Below are positions 1-11,026 of a stretch of DNA of 64,000 bases, in pieces. How positions within the stretch are numbered: position 1 is the first letter of the stretch; every line of letters begins with the position of its first letter. The DNA is from Agrocybe praecox (taxonomy: Eukaryota; Basidiomycota; Agaricomycetes; Agaricales; Agrocybaceae). The DNA lies in NCBI GenBank assembly GCA_964017145.1, contig OZ024851.1, forward strand, positions 930,001 through 994,000. The letters run 5' to 3'. Under the pieces are notes generated by a model, which saw only the letters and a program-made list of their open reading frames with translations, did no database searches and was not told where the DNA came from. A program made the translations under genes and the position numbers.

Positions 1-22
1 TCAATCCCGCGTCGTTTCTCTT

Positions 23-2746
23 ATGAAGAGTCGGATCGTCTTCATGGTGATGAATTGTGTCCTCATTGATGATCTATCGAAAAACAATAAAGTCGAGATG
101 GACTCTTGGCTCAAACAAGATCTTCGATGGGATGTGGACCTTCCTGCTGAGGAATGTCTGTGGAGTCTTAAGCGGTTTCTCCTACCGTTCACTCAACCTG
201 TGGATGGTACCAACGAACTGGAAGATCATACGGTCACTCAACCAATGGATGGTGCCAACAAACGGAAAGATCATGCTTCTATCGCAATGTCGACACTTTC
301 TTTTTCTAATCCTCAAGATATCAGCAGGCAATTACAGGAGCTCCACACCGAACACTTCGACCGTCCTGCTTTCGACCGCGCCTTCATGCTTATCTCATGG
401 GTAACCCTTTGTCTTTCCCTTCCTGCTACGGTCGCTGGATATATTGGATGCTTCACGTTGGTTAGCAACAGTCAGGAGAACGGACCTTTGATTTGGCTGG
501 GACTCGAAGCAGCGCTGTCTATCATTCGGATTGCGGTTTGGGCATCGAACCCAAGTTCGGACGAAGAAACGTACATTACTGTGAACCTGAAACTGACCGA
601 GCATCAACCATTGGTCACTACAGAGAAAAATGACAAGGTTATCAAATTGACTGGTACCCTTGCATTGGTTCCTGAACGTCGATTCCTCGAGTGGATTACT
701 CCATATACCGGCCCACTGGAGCAATTTCAAAGTCCCGAAAATCTTGCCTTGTACTTCACACTCACGGCCACTGACCCTAAGCAGAAACGCCTGTACATGA
801 CGGTCTTTGACCTCAACAAGCGAATTGCAGTCAGACTTCACAGAGAGCAAGAGGGATTTGTGTATGTTGGTGCTGATGTAACATGCAACTGCATTGCCAG
901 TGAAATGGAGGTTTTTTTGCAGTCAGCAATTGGTGAGAAACATCCCTGGCCAACAAATGATGTCATCCTATTTGACAAACTAGCGAAGTATTACGAGTCC
1001 ATAATGCATGCTCTCAATCGGACTCATCTCCACTCTCGAGCACCGGACAACCCGCAACTGGACGCTCCTTTTATCACAAGAGCGAGCCTTCGATGGAAAT
1101 GGAGCCTTCTTCCCAAACAGAATGAATCCAACATTCAAAGTCGTGATCAGGGCCTGCAGCCTCCATCTACAACTCAGCATGATGAGTCATATCTCGATCG
1201 GGGATCCGAGCACGATCTCAAAACCAAGCTGATCAAAAATTGGACCGAATGGATTGTAGTGGATATGAGAAATATACGGTCAGATGCACAGAATGACTGT
1301 CATCACGCTTTAGCAGATGCAGCTAGTGAAAAGGCACAATGGGAGCTTACCGAGCTTGATTTCCAGTTGGCATGGGAGTGGACAAGGCGCGAACTGTCCC
1401 TCATTTTGTTGTCAATGAAATTAGAGGGCATTCTCAAACAGCGAATGGATGAATGCATTGATGAGGTTGTCAACGAACAGGGGAACGGGCAGTTGAAGGA
1501 GTGGATGTTGTCTGAGTTTGTAATTGGACAACGGATCCGATTAGAGAAGGAAAGGGAGGAAACGAAGGAGAGGATGGAGAAGGAGATGAAGGGTGCGAAT
1601 GAACACGCTGAAGGAGAGGGACGGCCGTGGGGGGATCAGCAAGATTTCTCTCCTCAGGAACAGTGGGAGGCTGGAATCAAGTTCATTGACAAACAATGGT
1701 CAGCAGGTATCAAAGGCGGATATTCAGCTCTGGAGAATGCGGTATCTGAAGTTGACAAACTGGTCGAAGAGGAAGCACCATGTGCATGGCTACTCGATCA
1801 CCCGGGTGAGACCCGGCTTACTTTTGTGGAGCAATTCAGGCAACGATTCGAGCACTGGGATCGTCAACGCAAAAATGAATGGCTTGAGATGGACGCAACA
1901 ATTGAACGCATTAGCAAGGCAGTCGGCGAACATCTGGATTATGCTTATCGATATCCATACCCAGACTACACAGCCATTTCTAGGTTTGTGACACTCGCGA
2001 GTTCGCGATCGGAAGGGAAGGTCTGCTCAGCAACTATGTATGATGTCAGGGATTGCGAACAAGACCCCATCTATAATGTCATCAAGAAGAGCACCACTCG
2101 CTCCGTAATAAACATGCATCCAGATCTGGTTGATTCCATCCCCGAAAATGAACACCTTCTCTACGTCGGCTCTGACAGTAGAAAAGAGCCTGCATTCGTT
2201 CAACGGAATCGGGAGAGATGGTGGGACCAACAAACGAGCAATGCTTCAACATTTTATTTCTCTCCACTAGAAGTGTCCTTTCATGGGTATTTCGTCGATG
2301 CCCGTGAATCAACAATTGCACACATATTCATATCCCTCATAACCCAATCCCGTCTCCGACTGAGCTTGCTGCACAACCAATACATTGGTGTGTCTGTTTC
2401 TATTCAAGAGAATGGCGAGGAACGTCGCCGCATCTCCACTGAGGAAATTCCAGAACAACCCAGATGGCAGGAATTTGAGTTGCACCAGTTTGAGCCGGGG
2501 AGGCATGAGCTGGAATTGGTTGTGCGTGGCGGATGGTATTATCTCAGGGACATTCTCATCGAGTTCTTCGACGATCTACCCTCACATCCTTCTGTGGACA
2601 AGGATGGTGGCAATCTAGCAACCATGGCAGAGCATACAGATGCAGATGCAGAGCCGAGCACAATACAAGACGCAGATGTGGAGGAAGACAACGGGAATGT
2701 GAATGTTGCGTCCCCTACCCTCGAAAATGACGTACCGTCTTCGTAG
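23..2746 (+). CDS. Unknown large membrane-anchored protein, possibly 5'-partial
   Basis: An intron-free frame of 907 codons from the first ATG to TAG. The frame is also open to the left edge of the window, so the true start may lie outside. I do not recognise a named family. The N-terminal ~110 residues are soluble. Residues about 118-170 hold two hydrophobic stretches, probably a pair of membrane segments, closed by a WASNPSSDE-like turn that I associate with lineage-specific agaricomycete proteins. The middle third is charged and helical (many E/K, residues ~430-620). The C-terminal ~150 residues read like a beta-sandwich, and an acidic tail follows. The length and uniform codon use argue for a real gene; the function is unknown. 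Confidence 0.75.
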   Translation: MKSRIVFMVMNCVLIDDLSKNNKVEMDSWLKQDLRWDVDLPAEECLWSLKRFLLPFTQPVDGTNELEDHTVTQPMDGANKRKDHASIAMSTLSFSNPQDISRQLQELHTEHFDRPAFDRAFMLISWVTLCLSLPATVAGYIGCFTLVSNSQENGPLIWLGLEAALSIIRIAVWASNPSSDEETYITVNLKLTEHQPLVTTEKNDKVIKLTGTLALVPERRFLEWITPYTGPLEQFQSPENLALYFTLTATDPKQKRLYMTVFDLNKRIAVRLHREQEGFVYVGADVTCNCIASEMEVFLQSAIGEKHPWPTNDVILFDKLAKYYESIMHALNRTHLHSRAPDNPQLDAPFITRASLRWKWSLLPKQNESNIQSRDQGLQPPSTTQHDESYLDRGSEHDLKTKLIKNWTEWIVVDMRNIRSDAQNDCHHALADAASEKAQWELTELDFQLAWEWTRRELSLILLSMKLEGILKQRMDECIDEVVNEQGNGQLKEWMLSEFVIGQRIRLEKEREETKERMEKEMKGANEHAEGEGRPWGDQQDFSPQEQWEAGIKFIDKQWSAGIKGGYSALENAVSEVDKLVEEEAPCAWLLDHPGETRLTFVEQFRQRFEHWDRQRKNEWLEMDATIERISKAVGEHLDYAYRYPYPDYTAISRFVTLASSRSEGKVCSATMYDVRDCEQDPIYNVIKKSTTRSVINMHPDLVDSIPENEHLLYVGSDSRKEPAFVQRNRERWWDQQTSNASTFYFSPLEVSFHGYFVDARESTIAHIFISLITQSRLRLSLLHNQYIGVSVSIQENGEERRRISTEEIPEQPRWQEFELHQFEPGRHELELVVRGGWYYLRDILIEFFDDLPSHPSVDKDGGNLATMAEHTDADAEPSTIQDADVEEDNGNVNVASPTLENDVPSS

Positions 2747-2963
2747 CCTTCATCCGGAAACATGTATACTTTTCCACATTTACTTCATTGTATGGCGCCT
2801 TCTTCCCTCTTCGTATTTAATAGCTTTGGATCATCGTAGACCTTTCTTCAACTGCATTGCTTGTACTCGAGTCTCTGTAGAATAAGTATTATAAATTAAG
2901 CTCGAAGGTATCTTAGTTGCGATGTAAGACTCAAGAGTCAGATTTGCGGCCAATCACAAACGA

Positions 2964-3232
2964 ATGAACCCGTAAGTCTTTCATTTCTTGTATTTCGAAG
3001 ACTCCCCCAGTACTAACCATATTATTTCGACATTCGTAGTTCATTCCTTATCATACTGATGGGTTCATTATCAAACACCCTCCAGTACACAAAGACGCCC
3101 ACCAATTTCGACAGCGAAACGATGGATAGGGTGCCTGCTAGCGAAGGGCAAGATGGCATACTAGGCAGAGTATCTGACTTGTTTTCCTACAGAGTTGACC
3201 AAGGATTGGCGCTCGACATCAACCTTCACGCG
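2964..3232 (+). CDS. Small two-exon hypothetical gene (66-codon N-terminus)
   Basis: Exon 1 is 2964-2971 and exon 2 starts at 3040. The 68-base intron has a consensus GTAAGT donor, a perfect TACTAAC branch site and a TAG acceptor, and splicing keeps the frame. The product begins MNPSFLIIL and has a short hydrophobic start, then a polar S/T/D-rich segment. At 3233 a GTATGT donor follows a complete codon. No convincing next exon was found, so this may be an N-terminal fragment of a decayed gene or a tiny protein. The textbook intron is the main support; the family is unknown. Confidence 0.35.
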
Positions 3233-3239
3233 GTATGTA

Positions 3240-5497
3240 ACAAATCCAGAATTTATGAGACCATCCACATCCAACGATGAGTCACGACAAAATCATATAT
3301 TCGGTCCTCGACGTTCAACGGGTCCATGGTTTAGCAATGAAAAGACTCCGCCTGAACCGATTTAATATTTCCGGCGTTATATCTTTCGTGTATGTGTCGA
3401 TCCAACTTGAACAATCGAACGCTTGATTATTTTCGAGACTGAATGTCCGGTAATAAGACCTGCGAGCAACCAGTGCTAGCGCATGATTACTCCAGAGGTT
3501 GTCATGAGCGTGATAGTCGGCTCTGTACAAAGGTCTACTGGTTGGCGCTACTTCAATCTCATGCTGCCTTATTTTCAGAAACGAAACCGTCCGTTTAGCA
3601 GAAAGAAAGCAGAAAGAAAAAGGAAGAAAACACATACATCCGAGCTATAAATAAATGAGCAACACAGCCACTCTCGACGATTGAATAGCAAAGTGAGAAA
3701 TTAACGTTGAACGACCACGGGTCGTAAATGAAGAGTGCGGCTCCTGAGTACGGCAGCAATCCAGACGGCTCAATTCAAGCTCCTAGTGCATTTTCCCTTC
3801 ATGTTAAGATCTAGAACAGCAAAAGAAAGAAAATGATGACGTCAGCAACGACACCTAGAGAGGGAATGAAAATGAAGCGAAACAAACCACGTCCTCCAGA
3901 TCAAGAGGGTTCGATGCAGAGGTGCAAAGGTTGGCCATACGACTACGATATTTCGCAACCTAATCCCCGCGAAAAAAAAATCATTCGATTAACGAGGTGA
4001 AAAGCAAAAAAAAAAAGAAAGAAAATACACACATTCGAGCTACAAATAAACGAACGACAGTCATCGATGATGCAAATATCATATATGAAACGACGGAGAG
4101 GAAATCCAGCATGGGTCCTCTGAAAGTCGTGGCGGTATGCATGGCTTGGTACATTGACCCTCAACCTAAGGAACGAAAGAAAGAAAAGAAAAGTGATAAT
4201 GTCAGCAACTGCGAATAATTCCTGCCGACGAAGGGGTACGAACCATATCCCAGTGCAAGAAGTTACGAATCTTTTAGTAAGGCATAACAACAGTCGCGCG
4301 GTGTAGAGGAGATGCTGCAAATGAAGAAGCTGTGAGTCAAATGAACAAATATTAAGTCGAAAACGTACCCCACAGACATGGAGAATCTCAACTTGATCTC
4401 AACAAAGAGACTGCGGGAAATTCGAGAAGACATGAAGGTGTTGCAGGAAACGAGGACGTTGGAGGTCGTGTTCGGTTTTTTTTAACTTCATGAGGTGACT
4501 GGGTCACTTTCACACTGATTCTTGAGAGCAGTCCTGTTGCAAAGTTGTTCCAGGGGAATGACGGCGAGGAAGTGGAAACAGCATATATAAAATCGACGAC
4601 AGAAAAGGCGGGTAACAGCAACGAGGGCACCAAGAGTTCTGGATTGAGACTGAGGGAGACTATAGTGATGGAAAAGGCCAGTCATGCGATATACACCAAG
4701 TTGTAGGTGTTCGTAGTAGCAAACGAGGCCATGATTCATTTGCCGTGATTCATTTGTAGGGGTTCGTCAAGATATGACCTATGTGAGGGATTGAGAAGGA
4801 AAAGAAGGTTCACGACAGAGGTCCAAGTTCAGTTGACCGAAGGGGTAGTCTTCAAGGGTGACGGTGAGAGGAGAAGACTAGAATTACAGGGAAAACACAA
4901 TCAGTGACAGCTAAAGGCCAGTCATCATTAATGGAATTCCCAAGGCGCCGGTATAAAGCAGCAACACATACACCTTGACGCATAAGCTCACTGCAGGGCC
5001 CGAACACATGTGTAAAAGTAATGAAAACTTACTTTTCTGACCATGACTAAATAAAGCCTGATTTCCCTGACATTCGGATACTTGAAGCTAGCACCGCAAA
5101 AAAGACACGATCTGCCGGAGGTGAACTGTGATGTCAAGAATGATAACGAGGACCATTAGGGGCTCATCGACGCTCGCTGGCCATAAGCGAGGAAGTTTAG
5201 TTCTCGACGAAGCTACAGCGTGTGGAGACGACTGCTACCGGTGTTACGCTGTTGTAGAATAGGTTAACGTTGAATTGAGATTACGGACGCAAAGGACCTG
5301 CCATCCGAATGGTACAATCCTCGTTATGTCCGATATCGACCCCTGTGAGCGTACCAGCCCCAACTAGCAAGAGAGTTTCCGTAAGTATTCTACTCCATCT
5401 ACCTCGCACACTTCGGGCCGATCTGTAAAGCTCCTGAGTATATGTAAACGAACGCAAACTTCCTCCCTAAGTACTTACTTACCAACAACGTACGACT
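3240..5497. other. Gene-poor spacer with an imperfect duplication
   Basis: No supportable coding region. It contains two degenerate copies of a ~360-400-base block (about 3600-3850 and 4000-4215), listed separately. Short ORFs here are A-rich or lack splice signals. Confidence 0.5.
3600..4215 (+). repeat. Imperfect direct duplication, period about 360-395 bases
   Basis: A purine-rich AGAAAGAAA tract followed by a CGAGCTAYAAATAAA motif occurs near 3640 and again near 4036. A later motif, AATGTCAGCAAC-like, occurs near 3834 and near 4195. The order is the same in both copies, and the spacing shift between motifs (395 versus 361) shows indels. This looks like an old tandem duplication rather than chance low complexity. 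Confidence 0.5.
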
Positions 5498-6074
5498 ATG
5501 CCAGGTCCGCCCAAGTCCAGCACAACCACGCCACACGCTAAGGTCCCTGTCCGCAAATCTCTGTTTGAGCAGAGACTCAGGGCCATCTTCGACGATCCCG
5601 TCAAACCTGCAGAGCTTGAAGCTATGACTAAATTGTCGATGGAAGGTGCAGAGGCTTTGGGAGCTAGTCGTACTGGTCCTCTTGCTGCAACGCGCGTCCC
5701 ACGACTTTCCGCTGCTTCTGATGCGGGTTCGTCGTTGTCAGCTAAACCGGCGCCCGCTAGAAATTCGTCTACGGGTAACTTCCATCATGCTCCGACTAAA
5801 GCATCGAAAGACGCTATGGACACACAAGAAGCACAAGTTTCAAAAGATCAAATCGACGATGGTCTCAAAAGGCCTATTGCATTCCTTGAGCAGTCTCATC
5901 CAACTTTCAGTAAGCTGCAAGGTTTTTCTTTCTTTCTAAAAAAATGAGGTCACAGAGAAACAGGACTCCTAACAAGAACTCCTGGAGATCTTCCGGGAAA
6001 TAACAACAGGTGTGGTCACCAATCAAGTAAAAGGCGAAAATAGCTCTATAGACGTTTGGCTTGCTGGAAGATAA
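5498..6074 (+). CDS. Unknown small S/T/A-rich protein, C-terminus uncertain
   Basis: Exon 1 runs from ATG 5498 to 5909 and encodes 137 residues plus one base. It starts MPGPPKSSTTT and holds a short helical block (KSLFEQRLRAIFDDP) followed by A/S-rich disorder. A GTAAGC donor follows. My preferred join is intron 5910-6009 (branch CTAAC near 5969, acceptor AACAACAG), ending with SIDVWLAGR and TAA at 6074, about 158 residues. Another acceptor near 5959-5970 or further downstream exons are possible, because several short frames after 6010 look peptide-like. The family is unknown. The first exon is better supported than the end. Confidence 0.45.
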
Positions 6075-6356
6075 ACTTCAGCGTGGATGAGTTATTGGAA
6101 AAGTATGAATAGACATCATATTACTTCTGGGAAGTTCCCGTCTCAAATCGCAACCTGTTCAATGCCTCTCCATCGAAAGTATATCTCACATCAATTTCAG
6201 CCACAGATTTTGCTCAAAAAAAAGAGATCATCTAATCAAAAGCAAACAGGCGCCTCTCGGATCTTTGTTATTGGGAGAGGTTAAAGATCTTTCCAATTCT
6301 TACCTTAGTGCATCTTTTAGAAATAAGAATTTCATGGGTTTACGAAGCAAAAAGGG

Positions 6357-6391
6357 GCCTCGTGGGAATTGAACCCAGGACCTTAGGTGTT
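6357..6391 (-). pseudogene. 3' half of a tRNA-Pro gene (truncated copy)
   Basis: The T-arm (GGTTCAATTCC) and the 3' acceptor strand ending GAGGCCCC match the intact tRNA-Pro at 6785-6879 almost exactly. The D-arm, anticodon arm and 5' acceptor strand are missing; the match stops at AGGTCC. The 3' flank is also shared with the intact gene, including the GCAAAAAGGGG junction and a TTAGTGCAT-TTTTAGA block, so this is a partial segmental copy. Confidence 0.7.
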
Positions 6392-6784
6392 CAGGGGATG
6401 GGCGCGTACAGAGATCTTCCCGCTTCTGTATTCACTGGCACTCATGATCACTGCCGTGTTCTCCAAGTGTATGTTTTCCGCAAGTGCGTGAAGTCCTCTC
6501 AATTGCCCAGTTTTCCTTGTCCTGTGTTCTCTCTCTTTCTATGTCATCGAAAGCACCTGAAAAGCCCGAATGAACAGCAAACGATAGATCTTTCAATCCA
6601 CGTCCAGTAATCTCCATATGAGATGAAATTCTACTTGTTAAATAATAGACATCTTTACTTTAGGGCCTGTCTTGTGAACTTAGTGCATTTTTTAGATAAA
6701 AACCCTGTAAAACAAGTAGTTAATCCGGCATTGTAACGGTAAATATGTAGATTAGAAGTATTTCACGTTTTGCGAAGCAAAAAG

Positions 6785-6879
6785 GGGCCTCACTGGGAAT
6801 TGAACCCAGGACCTCTTCCATTTTTGAAGTCCGATTAGAACTCCCCAAAGGAAGAATCATACTGCTAGACCATAAGGCC
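6785..6879 (-). tRNA. tRNA-Pro(TGG) with a 23-base intron
   Basis: Read on the minus strand, the acceptor GGCCTTA pairs with TGAGGCC (one G-U), followed by discriminator C. The D-arm is TGGTCTAGCAGTATGATT. The anticodon stem CTTCC/GGAAG encloses loop TTTGGG..T with anticodon TGG. The T-arm is CCTGGGTTCAATTCCCAGT. The intron of about 23 bases sits one base 3' of the anticodon, the canonical place for nuclear pre-tRNA introns. The mature length is 72 before CCA. A T-run (the A-run on the plus strand just below 6785) follows as a Pol III terminator. Confidence 0.93.
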
Positions 6880-6959
6880 GATGTTTAAGTCCATAGTGCC
6901 TAGATCAGGTGCAGGCCCTCTCGCACACCAAACGGGGAAATCGCATTACCCGGTTTGTT

Positions 6960-8170
6960 AAACATGAGCAGTCTAATCACTACCACCACCAGCGTTATCA
7001 TCCTGGAAATTTGTTCGATGCTCCTACGCTGAAGCAGCATCAGGATACGTCTCCGTGGGCTACAAATTCGCCCCATTGGAATGGGTACCACATACTATCA
7101 GCTTCAGTCTCAGTCTCAGTCCCCGACGAATAATGACCAGTCGAGCCATCTCGTTGGGTCTACTTCTCCGGATTCGCCTACGACTTCTACTTCTAGTCAG
7201 AGCACAAGTACGATGCACCAGGAGCTTGTGGATCTGCGTGTGCTCCAACAGCAGCAATAACAACATTATCGACCACAGATGATGATGTTAGTAGTGAGAT
7301 TGCCAGTCAATATTTTCATCATCAACAGGCTTTGGTATGTTCTTCTTGTGGGCAATACCCTCTGCTCCAAGGGTTTGATTACTCATTCTATGTTTGCATT
7401 AGTAGACACCAGTGTTCGTACACCCCAATCATTCCGCGATGCCTCGAAGTTCGGGTACAGGAACTGGGGGCCACTCACACGAGGCGCCTTCTACTTCTAC
7501 CAGTCCTAGGGGCTCAACTCCAGGATCATCCGGTTCTCCTCTGGAGAAATCGAAATACTATGTCGCTGTACGTCCCACATACGTGCGCATATATGCATTC
7601 GACTAACTAACATACCTACGAAAACCTAACAGCACGAGCCAGTCCCACCAGAGAAACTATCCAAATACTCCGAGCTGACGGCGCACCTCGAGTTCATGAT
7701 GCGCCTTGTGGAGGAGGGAAGGTAAGCAGAAGGAAAGGCGGAGAACTTGAAGAAGATCGTTCACGCCTCGAAGTCCAAAGTTTCCACTTCCACCATCGCA
7801 GGCGATAACGAGCAAGCCGGCCCCTTCACCTCGTCGATTCGGACGAAGAAGCGCAGCCAGCAGCGGGTGTCACCTGGTGGGAGTGTCGTCGGGGTTGGGG
7901 AAAGCAGATGTCCTCGTCAAACTCGAGTGGATGGGATGTCGATGGCGATGCCAAATCCGAGTCTGAGTCTGAATCAGGCTAGTGGGATGGACTTTGTTGT
8001 TGTCGGTGTAGGACTAGGAGTTGTCGTAGGCAGAGGACCAGGAGGAACAGGACCCACTCGCTTGGGCTCTCAATCAACGTATTCTTCTGATAACGAAGAC
8101 TTGGAAGCAAAACGGCGGCAGAGAACCAAAGAAGGTCTCTATATATCAGGCGTCTCCCTGCAGAAAGTCC
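6960..8170 (+). pseudogene. Decayed Q/S-rich protein gene
   Basis: Protein-like pieces lie in order but in different frames. There is a Q/S/T-rich segment with SQSQSP and LQQQQ (7090-7257, ended by TAA), an S/G/T/P-rich segment from about 7439 through KSKYYVA to a GTACGT donor at 7567, and a spliced continuation EKLSKYSELTAHLEFMMRL (from 7634). This last piece is stopped by an in-frame TAA at 7723, and the same frame resumes as AENLKKIVHASKSK and runs on with an S/R-rich tail to about 8170. The layout resembles a low-complexity regulatory protein that has lost its frame. I could not name the ancestor. An unrecognised small gene remains possible for 7412-7725. Confidence 0.4.
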
Positions 8171-8565
8171 CATGTTATTTGTCTATCTGTAAATTAGTGT
8201 ACAATTCATTGGTGCGCTTATTGAGGACTTTTTAAAATATTTTATTGATATGTAAAGGAGAGTATATACGAATTCGTAGAGGGATGTTCACTACCCACGA
8301 TAGAGCTGCAGTAAAAATACATAAAGCTAACATTTGGACTTTCGAGACATTTTTCAACAAGAAATATGTTGAATTGACGAGAACTCGAAGCATAGTGCCA
8401 CTCACAACTGAAATCGGACGGTTTCAGGGTCATCGTCAGGACTGTGATCAAATGGGAGGAGACATGGAGGAGACTCGAGTACGAATGCAATCAAGTACAA
8501 TATTACCACGTCCAAATTCTATCCTAGCCCGGAACCACAGGGTCGCGTGGGGCACTATTGTTATC

Positions 8566-8667
8566 GGTTCAATGGTCTAGTGGTTATGATTTCTGTCTCA
8601 CATTGAGATTTGCTGAAGCTTGTCTTCGGTTCACAGAAGGTCTCCAGTTCGATCCTGGATTGAACCA
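8566..8667 (+). tRNA. tRNA-Val(CAC) with a 29-base intron, copy 1
   Basis: Acceptor GGTTCAA pairs with TTGAACC, discriminator A. The D-arm is TGGTCTAGTGGTTATGATT. Anticodon stem TCTGT/ACAGA has loop C-T-CAC-A..C, giving anticodon CAC. The T-arm is TCCAGTTCGATCCTGGA. The intron lies one base after the anticodon. Mature length is 73. A T-rich terminator follows at once. The mature part is identical to the copy at 28327-28428 on the other strand; only three intron bases differ. Confidence 0.95.
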
Positions 8668-9246
8668 TTTTTCTTCCTTTTCCTCCTTTACATATTTTTT
8701 TCCGTATTTATTTTTATGCTATCAACATCTGTCTTCTGCAATCATCTTTCCCCAAAGTGGTTCAAAACACGCAGCCTACTACATATATTTCTTTACTTCT
8801 ACATACATGTACCCCAAAAAAGCAAAAAGAAAAAGAAAAGAAAAGAAAAGAAAAAAAGTATATCCTCAACAAAATCATTTTTATTACATAAGTACAGTAA
8901 TTATGAACCCTTGTCGCAGCAAGTATCAGTTCTGAAAATCCGGGGAGTATGTGTAATTTTGTGCTTATACTTTAAACATCGTCATCTGTCGTATCGTACG
9001 TCTTCCCATGACTCTGATGATGCTTCAAGGATGATCTAAATGGATATGTTGGGGATGTCCAAGAGGGCAAAACCGGTCGTCTACGACCAACAGCCTATTG
9101 GATCTAGGGTAGAATAAATAACCTAGAGGTGTATCCCACGAGAAGGGAAAAAAAGGAATGAGGGAAAGGGGGTGTTCATAGTCCATTAATATTAAGGAAT
9201 GTAACAAAGAGGCATCGTTAGAAAGATATCAGAATCAAGAAAAACC
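8668..9246. other. Spacer with an AAAAG-rich tract
   Basis: No gene seen. An A-rich simple-sequence tract (AAAAG-type units) lies at about 8815-8860. The right part is the probable 3' UTR of the NIPA gene. ORFs here begin inside the tRNA and are shadows. Confidence 0.5.
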
Positions 9247-11026
9247 CTATAGAGGTCTGGGCGATATCCGAACGTCCGTTAACGATGAATCTTGGATCGG
9301 TGAATGACTATGGCTCCTTGAGCCGCCGTTCCTTGATAATGGCAAGGAAATGTTAGACGGGGTATTACGCTGCTCTTGCCGCCGTTTTCCTTTCTTCAAC
9401 AAAGCCTGCTTGTCATCACCCTCGTCGTCGTCCTCCCATTCTTCCCTGAGATGATGCAGATCTGTGCTAGGCTGTTGCGACTTGTGCCCCCGTCCTCCTG
9501 CAACGCCATTTGGGATGGACCGTTCTTCCAATTCTTCGCTCTCAAAGGCGTTGAATAATGTCGTCGACTGAGCTTTGTACAACGAGCTCTGTCTCCCATG
9601 CCTGCTTCCGCCCCGTCCATGGTTGACTCCGGCCATGTGAATGTCCATCCCGCGGTCCGACCCCGCCCCGTTCCACCCATCTATCGACATGCGACCTTGC
9701 AAGCTGAGTCGCGGGTTCATTAGTCCGCCTTCAAGTGCTGAGTGGCTGTGAGCCTCTCCGTTCGGGTGGTCTAAAGGCGGATCCGAAACTCGTGAGAGGT
9801 TGAGTAGGTGCACCCCGAGGAAGGTGACAATGAATCCGGTAAGCAGAGAGAAGGTATTGGAAGCATCAGCCGTGTTGAATCCTTGGAAGAGGATGAGAGA
9901 TGCCACTATGGTGCATGAAGAAAATCCGACGTAGTACAAGGGGTTGACGCTAAGGAGATGCGTTAGCTGGAATACGGCTCCAGTAATTATAGGACTTACA
10001 CATTAGTGGAAAACGTGTCCAGTGCCTTGTTAAAATAGTTCATTTGGACCATGATAGACAGTCCCACGATGATCATGAACACGTATGTGCTAGGATGTGT
10101 AAATTGGTTGTTCCCCGCAAATGTCAACTTCACGGCAACACCAAAGCCTTTGATAGCCATGACACTGACGGAACCGACGAGTGAGCAAATAGAGATATAG
10201 ACCACAGGATTTGAGCGACCATATTTCGGCACAACCATGTAAATCATAATCAGTGAAGTAACGAGGACGGTGAAGCAGTACATGAGGAACCCTATTGGCG
10301 ACCAGGTTAAATTGGTGAGAATGGGTGAGGCCACTGCAACGCACCTGGCTGTATAGCATAATGCAAAATTTCGTCCACAGTATCAATAGGTTTGTCTTCC
10401 GGTGCATGCAAGACAATAATAAGGGACCCTAACAGACAAAGAGTACATCCAATACGACCCAAGTGACCCAGTTCTTCGTTGAGCAGGAATGACGCAAGTA
10501 CTGCGCTGATAGGGGAGGTCAAAAGTGAGCTGTAGCACCAGATGCATGTATCATATCTCGTACCCAATGAGAACACTTGTAGCACCCAGTGGCGTTACTA
10601 GAATCGGTGGTGCAAATGTGTACGCAGCAAAGTTGGCGACTGGAGAAAAAGTTTTATGAGTCTCAATGAAAGACCCCATGTTGCTTGAATCTTACTTTCA
10701 CCCACGACCACTGGGGGAAATACAGACTTGAGCACAGTATTCGCGATGAATTGTGGTAAATTACGCACTAGTAACCATCCCAGCCCACCAAATTGGATTC
10801 TTGAGGTAAGAAAGGTTGTCGGATGCTTGTGCGCCATATGTCGCCCTTGCCGCAGCATCGTTTAAGCCCTGAAATCGAAAGCAATGGGTTTAGAAGGGAA
10901 AAAGGACAGTTTATCACTGAGTGAAATGTATGAAATGCTAACCTTTTTCGTAATAATAAAGCTCGATCCGATACAAATATTTCCTGCGAGAGCCAAGAGT
11001 AAACCGACATATTTATCTTCTATCAT
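9247..11026 (-). CDS. NIPA-type magnesium transporter
   Basis: Seven exons on the minus strand: 11026-10943, 10868-10769, 10710-10696, 10639-10564, 10505-10345, 10291-10000, 9949-9247. All phases agree and give 476 residues. The protein matches the NIPA/DUF803 family (drug/metabolite transporter superfamily), multi-pass carriers proposed to move Mg2+ across plasma or endosomal membranes. The N-terminus EDKYVGLLLALAGNICIGSSF, then NAAxxxLxYLxNPIWWAGM, ASFLLNEELGHLGRIGC and CSLVGSVSVMAIKGFG are family hallmarks. About nine membrane segments fill residues 5-300. The last ~170 residues are a polar, S/H/R-rich cytosolic tail. Exon 3 is only 15 bases. Confidence 0.92.

Noticed and set aside
8558..9039. 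Two plus-strand frames of 125-139 codons
   Set aside because: They start inside the tRNA-Val gene and run through AAAAG-rich simple sequence.
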